From positions 14,892,975 to 14,956,974 of the forward strand of contig NC_080058.1 in assembly GCF_026212465.1 (NCBI RefSeq): a stretch of DNA of 64,000 bases. The letters run 5' to 3'. The position numbers were made by a program, and so were the translations under genes. Source of the stretch: Amaranthus tricolor. Lineage: Eukaryota > Streptophyta > Magnoliopsida > Caryophyllales > Amaranthaceae. Below the pieces are notes generated by a model that was given only the letters and a program-made list of their open reading frames with translations, was not told the DNA's origin and did no database searches. Position 1 is the first letter of the stretch, and every line of letters begins with the position of its first letter. This document shows positions 11,590 through 21,599 of the stretch, piece by piece.

Positions 11590-13435
11590 AAGATTAACAA
11601 AAAGCTCGACATAGTTAAAGCGAAGCAGTGTAAACAAAGATTGTATGAACAAGTGGTTGTTATTTCAACAACTTGGCTTCCAACTCCCCTTCTTGGATTA
11701 TCTCTAAGTTCATTCTCTCAAACTCCTTACACAACTCCTCAAAGGTTACTAACGCTGAGACTTAGTGCCTCGATTTTTTGCTCAAAGCATTAGCGACTAC
11801 ATTCGCACGACCCTCATGATAAGCAATCTCCAAATCATAACCACGGATAAGTTCTAACGAACGTCGTTGGCGCAAATTCAACTCGAATTGAATGAAAAAA
11901 AATTGTAAACTTTTATGGTCCGTGAAGATCTAGCATTTGACACCATAGAGATAATGACGCCAGATTTTTATTAATGCAAAAATCACAGCCGCTAATTCCA
12001 AGTCATGTGTTGGATAATTCACTTCATAAGTCTTCAGCTGACGCGAAGCATACGCCACTACTTTCCTATCTTGCATTAAAACACAACCTAATCCATGTTT
12101 GGAAGCGTCACTGTAGACGGAATATTCCAAAGATGGATCAGATAAGGTCAACACTGGAGTTATAGTTAACTTCTCCTTCAACAACTGAAATGCCTTCTCA
12201 CACTCCTCGGTCCATTCAAACTTCTTCTCCTTCTTCATCAAGGATGTTAGTGGACGGGCGACACGAGAAAAATCCTTCACAAAACGACGATAGTACCATG
12301 CCAAACCCAAGACACATCGAATATCCGTAAAATTTCGGCGTGTAGGCCAGTCTCGGACTACTTCAATCTTTGCCAGATCAACGGAGATCCCCTCTTTAGA
12401 AACAAGGTGACCTATAAAAGCCACCTGTTCTAACTAGAATTCGCACTTTGAAAACTTAGCATATAATTCATTTTCTCGAAGAATTTGTAAGACTACCCTT
12501 AAATTTTCTTGATGCTCTTCACGACTCTTAGAATATACCAAGATGCCATCAATAAAAAACACTACATACTTATCAAGATATGCATTAAAAACTCTATTCA
12601 TCAACCCCATAAATGCAGCGGGTGCATTGGTTAATCCAAAAGGCATTACAGTGAATTCAAAATGTCCATATCTGGTTTGGAAAGCTGACTTATTAATATC
12701 CTCCTCCTTAATGCGCAACTAGTGATATCCTGACCGTAAATAAATCTTAGAAAAGACTCTTGCCCCTTGCAACTGATCAAAAAAATCATCAATCCGTAGT
12801 AACGGATATTTATTCTTAATAGTGACTTGATTGAGTTCTCTGTAATCAATACAGAGACGCATCGTTCCATCCTTTTACCTCACAAATAATACCGGGGCTC
12901 CCTAGGGAGAGACGCTAGGTCTTATATAACCCTTTTCTAACAACTGCTCTAATTGCACCTTCAATTCTTCCATTTCCCTTAGAGCCATACGATAAGGGGC
13001 TTTTGAAATTGGCCCTGTCCCAAGCACCAAATTAATTAAAAAGTTCACGTATCTTTTCGGTGGCATGCCTGAAAGTTTATTTGGAAATACATCCTTGAAG
13101 TCACGGACTACAGGAATATCATCAATTCTAACCTTCCGCACCTCCACCTTACTTACACTACACAAAAACCACGGTTGTCCCTGCTTGATTAGCTTCCTTG
13201 CTTCTAAGGACGACACGATTTTTACCTTTGGTCCCTTGGGAAGCTTCCTATATTTAACTTTCTCTCTTGGGGGTTCGCTTAGCATTACGAATTGTCCCTC
13301 ACAATCTATCATAGCCTTATATCTACCCAACCAATCCATCCCAAGGATTACATCTAGACCTTCCATTTCCAAAGAAAACAAATCACTCGAGAATTTTGTC
13401 TTTCCTATATTGACTGACACCCCACGAAATAACAT
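11590..13435 (-). pseudogene. Ty3/gypsy pol: protease end, reverse transcriptase, RNase H
   Basis: In one frame one sees ILGMDWLGRY (end of the protease), PPKRYVNFLI and PYRMALREMEELK (start of RT), [13 protein letters not shown] text near 12850, [13 protein letters not shown] and CEF (RT). RNase H follows with [15 protein letters not shown] and [12 protein letters not shown], then AYHEGRANVVANALS near 11800. The catalytic YxDD box is changed: codons at 12545-12556 read FIDG where FIDD or YIDD is expected, so the second Asp is lost. In-frame stops lie near 12902, 12879, 12719, 12425 and 11930. Integrase is missing. Confidence 0.87.
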
Positions 13436-13471
13436 ACTACAATGAAAGGTCTCTCCAGAAGGAATAGCGAC

Positions 13472-14740
13472 TCAGAAAGATGTTTTCTCGGGATTTTCCA
13501 ATCCGAAGTCTTTAATTTTAGACATAGAAATAAACGAGTACGATGCACCAGAATCAAAAAGAACTTTAACAGACTTTGAATTGATGCAAAATGTACCTGT
13601 GACCACATCGGACACTTGTGCTGCTTCCCTACCGTTTTGATTTTCACTTCCCGTGTCATTGCCACTCCGACCATTTTCGAAGCGTTGTTGTAGAAAACCT
13701 CTGTGATTCCCCCCTTGAGGCTCTTGTTGTCCCAATCGAGCATAAGACTCATACATTCTATGACCCGATTTACCACAGTATGAACAGTCCACTAATGGTC
13801 CCCGAAAATCTCTCCCTGGATGATTTTTCTGGCATCTCCTACAGTTATAAATTCTTTCCTTTCCATTGCAGTCATATAGTGGTTTATGTACCCTAGCCTT
13901 AGATGTCGAACCTCTCCCACTTTTACTTGATTGTCCTAGCTGATACACTTTTTCTTGATAATCTCCATAGGTTTTGTGTTTCTTAAAGTGGTTTTGTTCA
14001 TGATTACTCCCGTTCACTGCATTCGGGAACATAAACTCCCTCCTCTTATCCCTATTATGGGCCAACTTCTCCTGCTCCATCCTAATAACATTTCCTATCT
14101 GAGCTACCCTCTTATATAACTGGCCTAAAGTATCGTACCTATCAGTCTCAATGTGTTTTTAAATCTCGTACGATAGACCCAGTTCGAACCGTTGCATTTT
14201 CTTTGTTTTAGTCGGGACGTCCTCAAGGCAAAACTTCAGAAATTCCATAAATTTCTGGTAATATTCATCCACTGTTAAATTCCCCATTTCAAACCTAGCA
14301 AACTCGTTTGACTTATCCATTCTCACATGAGGTGGGTAGAATTGATCCCTTAACGCTCCCTTAAAACGCTCCCAGCTTAATTCACCATCATTCTCCTCTA
14401 TCAGCCTCGCCTTGCTATGTGTCCACCAGTAGTCAGCATCTTCGACCAGAAAAAATGCAGCCTGGTCGACCATAAATTCCGCGGGACATCGAACTACACT
14501 AAAGAGTTTGTCAAACTCTCGAAGCAAGTTTTCCAACACAGAAGGTTGTCCTTTCCCATCATAAGTAGAGGGCTTACTATGGGCTATTCTCTTACTAATC
14601 GATGAAGCCCTCTGTTCCAAGTATTTCTGTCTAGGGTTTCTTGCACCAACTAGGGCTTTCACTAGGTTCCGAAGTACACGGTCAAAGTCACCTCTATTTC
14701 CGTTCTTTTCAAGAATGGAGGCATGGAAAGTATACTGCAT
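13472..14740 (-). pseudogene. Ty3/gypsy gag with zinc knuckle and start of aspartic protease
   Basis: The gag core is recognisable from ADYWWTHSKAR and WERFKGALRDQFYPP to EYYQKFMEF (about 14200-14460). A CCHC-like knuckle, CSYCGKSGHRMYES, lies near 13760-13800; its last Cys is Ser, so zinc binding is doubtful. The protease active-site motif LFDSGASYSFIS is near 13520-13560. An in-frame TAA at 14159 and a TGA at 13472 interrupt the frame, which otherwise runs on into pol. The first ATG of the open stretch is near 14740. The true gag start may be further upstream, because an acidic ORF precedes it. Confidence 0.82.
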
Positions 14741-15239
14741 TTTAATAAACAAGGTATATTTATAAATATTCTATTTCCATCATCGAGGTTAAACAAAACT
14801 TAGGCTACTCTAACTTCTTAGAGATAAAAAGGTATATCATAATAGTTGGTAGAATTAAAAAGTTGAGCCTGTTAATCGGCTCCTAAGATTCCGCCAAATA
14901 AAAACAATTATTTTTAATTAATTATACTAATGCTCAATATTCACAAAATTTCAATATCATAATGTATGAAACTTCACAAATTCAGCTAATGAGAAGAAGT
15001 TATAAATAATTAAACAGAAAATCAAGATGATATTCTAATTCAACCAGCATACTCTACCATAACATATTATTAAATTCCAAAATACTTGGGTACAAAAATC
15101 CCAAATAATCATCGTGCTTCGTAACCATATTGTCAAAACAAACCAAAAGAAACTTCTCGACAAAATATCCATACATCATTATTAGTGTGGAAATAGTCAT
15201 ATGAAATCATAAGCATAAATACTACAATCAAAAGCAAGA

Positions 15240-16084
15240 TCACATAGTAAAAGGCGATGCATCCATACGGTCCCGGTCTTCCTCATATGAGTCAGGGTCA
15301 AAATCAACATCCCTAGAGTCGTCACTGGATGTGCTATCAGAATCAGTGGGTGTCTCTACGGGTAGGGAGTCACTCATATCTAGTTGTTCCTCAAAATCTG
15401 AAAGCTCAATAATTTCTGGTTCGGGTAATATTCCTTCCCACATTGTAATTTTACTATCGTCCTCACTCATACTGTCTTCTTGTTCCCGCGGCTCTCCTCC
15501 CCACATCGCAATATCACTATCACTCTCGCTCATAATATTTTCCTTAGCAACTGCTTCCACCTCCATATCAGCATTATATCCCCCTTCCGCACTATTTTCA
15601 TAAAATTCTTCAGCCTCCCCCTCGGAATTTCTCCCAGTATTTTCCTCCAGACCCTCTTCGGGGCCTTCCTCGGAATCTTCTCCTAGATCCTCCTTAGGAT
15701 CCTCCTTGGGATCCTCCTCATCAAAATCTATCTGCAGAACTGAGTTAGGGTTGACTACTGGAACATCCTCCTCAACAATCTCAGCCCTTGCCCCACTAGC
15801 TTCAACATTCTCACGTCTCTCATGGTCTACAAACTCCATCTCTCTATCCATCTATCAAATTCTCGGTCCAATTGATCAATTCTCTCATTAAACTCAGCAA
15901 TTTCCTCAGCTATTATTCCCTCATAAAGTTGTTGAGACTTTTTTGTAGATCACCTCCATCCTTCTTTCCTGTCCCAAATTTTTAATGCTTCTATCTCTGC
16001 CCAGACTGGTACATTAACTAAGGCTCTCTATGGTTCTTCTAGGGAACTACTTCCCCCTTTGGCAGGTCTTTTTCCTTTATCCAT
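15240..16084 (-). pseudogene. Acidic leader ORF of the gypsy element
   Basis: It begins with an ATG at 16084 (MDKGKRPAKGGSSS), meets a TAG at 16030, and continues through VWAEIEALKIWD to a TGA. After a frameshift it is open from 15851 to 15240. The open part is extremely rich in Glu, Asp and Ser (for example EEDPKEDPKEDLGED and SDSTSSDDSRDVDFD). It lies between the primer-binding site and the recognisable gag core. It is probably the N-terminal part of gag or a separate leader ORF; I know of no assigned function. A gap of about 490 bp to the gag core contains no ORF. Confidence 0.6.
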
Positions 16085-16397
16085 GACAGATAAAATGTTT
16101 GTAATCCCTAACTCACAAATGAAAGAAAGAGCAAAGAAACAATCAATTTCCAAGGTGAAACAAAATATACATATAAAAAATTTTTCTTTTTTTTTCTTAG
16201 ATAATATCATAATTCATAAACAAAATATCTACCAAGCACACAACACTATTAAAACTTGTCTCCGAAACTTAGCTTAAGGTGTTAAAACCAGGTAATAAAT
16301 ACCCCTTAACGTCTACCCATTACTCTCACAACTTTTATATTTATTTTTTTTTCATTAGCCTATTGACTTATGCGTTTAATGCTAGAATAGAACTCCC

Positions 16398-16409
16398 GTT
16401 CTGATACCA
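16398..16409 (-). other. Primer-binding site for initiator tRNA-Met (gypsy element)
   Basis: On the minus strand the site reads TGGTATCAGAAC, two bases after the end of the LTR. It matches the common plant retrotransposon site TGGTATCAGAGC at 11 of 12 positions. It fixes the direction of the element and the inner LTR boundary. Confidence 0.85.
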
Positions 16410-16411
16410 GT

Positions 16412-17285
16412 TGTAAAATCCAGGAAAAACTCGGATCGTTAAAAGAGAAATTTTTATATTTTAAAAGAAAACTAAGCAGGACCCGAGTTAAACCAAGATG
16501 TTATAAAGGCACGAGAAAACGAAATTTTTAAAATTAAAACTTGCGGATCGAGTTCTACTAGAGTTATTGTAGATTATTTAGTGATATCATAGTCTTAGCA
16601 GCGAATAAAAGATATGAAACCAAAAGTCCAAGGAATACATCTCGAGAGCAAAGTTGCCTCTTAAACAAATCCATTCCTAAAAAGCTAATAAAGTTCAAAA
16701 TTAAAATCCTTCCGTACAATCTATCTTATTCTTCAGGTGTAATCCTCACTCCCCAGCCTGCAACTTAACTCACTGCTAGTTATTAACCCCGAAACGAAAA
16801 CAACATCATCGCAGGATAGTTAGGATCAAAGGTACACGTCAGCAAAAAATCTCTTTTAACATTAACATTATAACCTAAAGCACAATGGCAACCTACCATA
16901 CGTCGACTACAGTTCAATAATTACTTTTAAATAAATTTCAAATGATTCATTGAGTCAGTCAGCCATACTGCTGTACTTTACCGGCCATACTGCTGGACCA
17001 AACCCCAAACTTCAAGAGTGAGACAATACATTAGGGGGAGCTAACCCCTAAGCAAGTCTCTACCATAGGCAACACGCCTTACTTCGGTGCCTATGGTTAA
17101 GTATGAATACCCCGCGGTGGCTCATAATGCCCCCATAAACCGCGAGTACAAATCTTTCCACCAATCGACGTCATACTACGTCTATTTTAAAGTTAGTGAG
17201 GTCATACTACCTCTACTCATCGAGTTATTGAAATCATATCTCTTGATTAAGAAAGCATAACATCATCTTCATACTTTATTTAATA

Positions 17286-17321
<36 letters not shown>

Positions 17322-17370
17322 GATTATTATTATTTGAGCAAGTTAATATAGAATTTGAGCAAGTTCATTC
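16412..17370 (-). repeat. LTR of the gypsy element (outer edge uncertain)
   Basis: The inner boundary is the TGTAAAATCC beginning at 16412 on the plus strand, so the LTR ends in GGATTTTACA in sense orientation, next to the primer-binding site. Inside are the words GTCATACTACGTC and GAGGTCATACTACC (about 17170-17215) and a (TTA)n microsatellite. A related segment occurs in plus orientation near 36580-36635, so this LTR family is present twice in the window. Confidence 0.72.
17286..17334. repeat. (TTA)n microsatellite
   Basis: This is a run of ATT/TTA units with one interruption (ATG ATT), inside the gypsy LTR region. A second (TTA)n run lies at 20081-20115 in the Copia A leader. Confidence 0.95.
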
Positions 17371-18027
17371 TTGAGAAAAATGTTGTCTGAAGTGAGTGAT
17401 GATATTAACTATACGAGGGTTTTTTGACTAATATCGTTACTCAATCGAGTTTTGAAGTGTCTCCCAATAACGCTGCTTGTCACATAAGGTCCATATATTC
17501 CCCTTCAAGAATTGTTGATGTTACTTCCTGTGCTTTGTGAAACCTTTTTATGTAGTTGTTTGGGGAATTTACACAACTGTCTGTTGCATAGAGCTCTTGC
17601 AAGTTAATCCTTGATAGTTTTGCCTTTTAAGACTACTGGGCATAAAATTTTATAGTGTGATTAGATTTTATATTTGTGTTTGGAGATTCATATTCTAATG
17701 ACCTAATCAAGTCCATGCTATCGTGCCTTAATTTGAACCTTTCACCACCAATTATGAATCCTTGTGGTCATTTTTCGCTTTTTCTCTCAATTTTAAAATT
17801 TTGGATTTAATTAATTGTTATATGTGTTTTTGGACTTGTGCGCAAAATCCCACATCATTTTGCTGTTTATATTGGATTTGAAGCAAGTTTTATAATGGTT
17901 TAGGCTTCGGTACTACGCATCTTACTATTTATTAGTGTAGAAGGATGATTGGTTGTGTGAGCAAGTTTAATTTATATTGTTTAAGGTTTTAGTTTGTAAA
18001 AAATTGAAAACAATCAAAAATTGCATA
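17371..18027. other. Unassigned sequence upstream of the kinesin fragment
   Basis: No ORF of note is seen. Plus-strand text near 17462-17510 could encode SPNNAACHIRSIYSPSRIVDV, which might be another decayed exon of the same kinesin-derived sequence, but I cannot confirm it. The rest looks intronic or intergenic. Confidence 0.35.
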
Positions 18028-18351
18028 CTGGAATAGCATGCTGATCTTGAGCAAAAACATATGCAAATGCTTGTAAAACATAGACAAATGCAAGATGGAA
18101 TCATGAATGTTAAGAAAGCTGCTGTTAGAGCAGGGTTTATAGGGGCTAAATCAAAGTTTATCAATGTTATTACAGGGGAAATTTCAGCTTTGAAAGTGGA
18201 AAGATAGAAGAAAAGGTGTTGTTATAAGAATGAATGCTTCGTTCTCAGCTAAGAGACACCGCAAAATCTGTGCAGGCTGCGGGAGAATAACTTGTACGTA
18301 TGAAAGAAGCAGAAGAAGTTACAGCTTCTACTAAGGCTCTTGATGGTTTTG
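18028..18351 (+). pseudogene. KIN-12-type (phragmoplast) kinesin gene fragment
   Basis: Two blocks match the coiled-coil tail of plant KIN-12 kinesins (PAKRP1/POK group), which act at the phragmoplast in cytokinesis. Block one (18040-18204, frame 1) reads ADLEQKHMQMLVKHRQMQDG, continuing through VKKAAVRAG, KSKFINV and EISALKVER. Block two (18246-18351, another frame) reads QLRDTAKSVQAAGE, stop, LVRMKEAEE. In the family these blocks are nearly adjacent. The copy has a TAG at 18034, a TAG after KVER, a frameshift between the blocks and a TAA inside block two. No motor domain is present in the window. It may be a captured gene piece or a relic of a host gene broken by transposons. Confidence 0.78.
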
Positions 18352-18712
18352 TCATCCTTAGTTGTTTTTAATAGTTCAAGTGCAAGTAAAATTTGCATTT
18401 GTCTACGTGGATTTTGAGGGTTGCTCTTATCAATTAAGAAAATTCATGCTCATATAGCTCCTTTAAATCTTGTAAGAATGCTTTTGTATACTTTATGTAT
18501 GATATTACTCAATCAACAGGTATTTTTACTCAATAAGTAGTTACCATTTGATCAATCAAAATCATTTGTATAAGCTTAGAAATACATTTACAAAGCGCAA
18601 TGCTAATATCAAGCTTATGATGAACTTATTTCTGTATAAACTCTAGAGACCATGTCGCTTTACATATTTCATGTTCTTAATAATTCTTTTGTTGAATTTA
18701 AAATGTTCTTTT
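18352..18712. other. Spacer left of Copia A
   Basis: AT-rich sequence with no recognisable gene. It ends with CTTTT (18708-18712), the left copy of the Copia A target duplication. Confidence 0.7.
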
Positions 18713-18840
18713 TGTTGAAATATAGTGTGAAAGGTAATTAATGAATTTACCCTAATGTGAATGTATTTATGAGTAAAAACATTTTCTATTTTCTAACTTT
18801 TACTCATTCTATTTCTCCTTTATCTCTCTAAGTTTTAACA
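18713..18840 (+). repeat. Copia A 5' LTR, internally deleted
   Basis: It is 128 bp, against 192 bp for the 3' copy. The missing block of about 64 bp follows CCCTAATGTGAATG and includes the TATAAATA box present in the 3' LTR near 26780. The 5' copy has therefore probably lost its core promoter. Confidence 0.92.
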
Positions 18841-19382
18841 TATTATCAGCACCAACTCTACCCTTAATAATCAAGAAGGTAATATTTTTTAAACCTAATT
18901 AAGCATTTTTTTTCATCGGTATCCACAAATGGACCAACAATCAAATGGTATCAGCATCGTCATCCAAGGTGTTTCTAAAACATTTTTATATTTTATACTT
19001 GAGCATAATTTCATACCCTTCACTACAAACTCAACAAGGACTGATTTAAATCAGCTCCGACATACTAATCCCAATAATACTAATGGTCCACCAGTACCGC
19101 CAACTCTTAATTCACATATACGACCAACTAATAATCCAGTAGTCCCACCGACTAATATTCCACTAATACGACCAACAAATAATTCATCATCACAACTAAC
19201 TAACTAATAATGCTCCAACAACATCAACTGAAAATAAACCCTCACCAAGTAATAAAAGAACTAAAGATGATTTGGGAGAAATAAGTACTAAACGTTGCAA
19301 GATAAATAACCCATAAAATAATTTATCGGACAATACATCACCTTTACGGATCATAAGGACACTTTATTGCTTTTGTTATTAT

Positions 19383-19530
19383 TTTACCGCCTATATGGCT
19401 GGTTAATTTTTTTTACCACCTAAATAGACGGTTAGTATTATTTATTTCTTTTGTTACTCTTTAAACCGCCTGTATGGCTGGCTAATTGTTTTTCTTTTAC
19501 CGCCTAAATGGACGGTTAGCAGTATTTTTT
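19383..19530 (+). repeat. Two-copy tandem repeat in the Copia A leader
   Basis: Two copies of about 65-75 bp (from 19383 and from 19460) share the order ACCGCCTATATGGCTGG, a T-rich spacer, then CCTAAATAGACGGTTAG. Each copy also contains a rough inverted pair, ACCGCC and GGCTGG/GACGGT. It is untranslated leader sequence between the primer-binding site and gag. Confidence 0.8.
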
Positions 19531-20079
19531 ATTCTCGTATATTTATATGTGCATTGTTATTTGCAGTATTTTCATTTATATCCATGTTCATTTTTTTATT
19601 TACCTTTTACTTTACGTATTTTTTTAAGTATACATAAATAATACGGTATATTGTACAATTTGGAATAACCCTCTATAAAATGGAATTACCCCAATTGTTT
19701 TTACCACATACCCCTTATGCTTTCAACTTTACTCTTTACATCAAAAACCCTCCTTCTCCTTCCTCCTTCCATCGATAGTGTACCCCCATCACAAAAACAA
19801 CTCATCTTCTTCCTCTTCCCATACTTTTAGATTTGAAGAAAATTTTGTCAAACTCAAATTATATATCTCCTCAATTATGGGTTTGGTGGTTCTTGTTGTA
19901 GCATTAGGAATTATAATAATTATGAAGAATTAATTTTTTTTTTGAAGAAGAATCAAAATGCATATAATTTTCTTTGTCATATTTTCTTTTGTTTGTTAAT
20001 GCATTTTGTATGATAAATTATATGCTATTTTTTAACCCTCATTAGCATTTATTGTCTTTAATTTTTTTTGTTCTTCTCC

Positions 20080-20118
<39 letters not shown>

Positions 20119-20298
20119 CTCTTGTTCTTGATTTATTTCTAAATTTATTATCTACAACAAATTCATAATAATAAACCAAGGGAGAGAAAATCATGAAATT
20201 AAAACATCATAATTTTTCTTATGGTTTATTATTATGAAAATATAAGAAGTATTGCATTGTCATATACTTACAAAACAAATATATATTATGTAGCAAGT

Positions 20299-21462
20299 AT
20301 GGCAGAGATTACAAAAAAACTATTCAACATATTAGACTTAACTGGACAAAAATTCTTAGAACGGAAAAAAGATGCCATCATGAACTTAGAAGCTCAAGGA
20401 CTTGAACATACTGTATTGGAAGTAAAAGAAAAGGATTCAATAGATGGAATTCAAGCTACCAAAATAAAGGTAGCTACAAATCAAGAAAAGGCCAAAGCCT
20501 TAATCCTCTTGAGGCATCATATTCATAATTGCCTTAAATCTGAATACTTATTCATAAAAGATCCCAAAACATTGTGAGACTCCCTTGTCAAAAGATTTGA
20601 TCACCACCAAAGAGTGCTTCTTCCAAGAGTTAGCCATGAGTGGAAGAATTTAAGATTTTCTAATTTTAAGACTCTCAGTGAGTACAATTCAACATTACTC
20701 CGAATTGCATCAATGTTGAAATGCTGTGAGCACCCGGTGACTGATGCAGAAATGATTGAACTCACATTATCTACTTTTCATCCATCAAATATTATTCTGC
20801 AACAACAATATAGGGAAAGAAATTTCAAAAGATATTCAGATCTGAGTGTAGTATTCTCACTAGCTGAACAACATAATGATCTTTTCTGGAAAAATCATAA
20901 TATAAGACCTGTTGGATCTCAAACTATCCGTGAGACACACTCTACTAAAACACATGTGCCTAAAGCACATGCTCTTGAACATAAAGGCCGTGGAAATTAT
21001 AATAACGGTGGTAGATGACGCGAAAATTTCCGAGGAAGAGGACAAGGACAAGGTCGTGGAAATTTTAATGGACATGGTAGAAAGTTCCAAGGATTCGGTA
21101 GAGACCACTTTCCCCAAAATTGTTATAATAGTCATTACAATAATAATTCTTGAAGGGGAAAACAAGTTGGATATCACAATAAAAATAGCCATCAAGAACG
21201 AAAAGAAAGTATTTGTTGCAAATGTGGTATGACAAGGCATTGGGCACGTACATGTCGTACTGCCAAACATTTGGTGGAGCTATATCTAGCTTCCCAAAAG
21301 AAAAAGGTAAAAAATGTGGAAGCAAACTTTAATGAAGCAAGCACCTCAATGCTTAATGTCGATCCTTATCATAAAGCAAGCACGTCAATGCCTAATCTTG
21401 ACCTTTCAGACTTTTATTTAGATGGCGATGAAAATGATAAAGAATATGACAAAGATATTTGA
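20299..21462 (+). pseudogene. Copia A gag
   Basis: The likely start is ATG 20299 (MAEITKKLFNILDLTG); an upstream in-frame ATG at 20221 adds only an unconserved stretch. The central gag region (EKAKALILLRHHI, then SEYNSTLLRIASMLK and QQQYRERNFKRYSDL) is followed by an R/G/N-rich stretch. An intact CCHC zinc knuckle, CCKCGMTRHWARTC, lies at about 21214-21255. All parts are in one frame but are interrupted by TGA at 20575 (in the place of a conserved Trp), TGA at 21016 and a further TGA near 21151. The role would be capsid formation and RNA packaging. It is not functional as it stands. Confidence 0.87.
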
Positions 21463-21599
21463 ATTTTTCTTAACAATGTTGTGATACGTATTTAGTTGTA
21501 TTTCCTTTTTATATATCTCCTTTTTATGTATTGATATCATCTAAGGTTAATGAAATTTTATTTTAACTATCTATTTATTTAATATAAAGATATGGATCA

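Larger units (their letters stand above)
11590..17370 (-). mobile_element. Ty3/gypsy retrotransposon remnant with one LTR
   Basis: Reading on the minus strand: LTR (17370 down to 16412), initiator-Met-type primer-binding site, acidic leader ORF, gag with zinc knuckle, aspartic protease, reverse transcriptase and RNase H, then truncation near 11590. Integrase and the 3' LTR are absent. From gag to RNase H one frame is kept, broken by single stops, so the decay is mostly by point mutation. The outer LTR edge near 17370 is uncertain because no terminal dinucleotide or target duplication was found. Confidence 0.85.

Noticed and set aside
15331..15891. Plus-strand Ser-rich open frames opposite the acidic gypsy ORF
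   Set aside because: They are complements of Glu/Asp/Ser codons on the minus strand; no start context or similarity.
17281..17340. Possible CRISPR-like or spaced repeat
   Set aside because: It is a plain (TTA)n microsatellite; no direct repeats with unique spacers exist in the window.
20860..21325. Minus-strand open frames opposite Copia A gag
   Set aside because: Antisense shadows of the R/G/N-rich gag segment.
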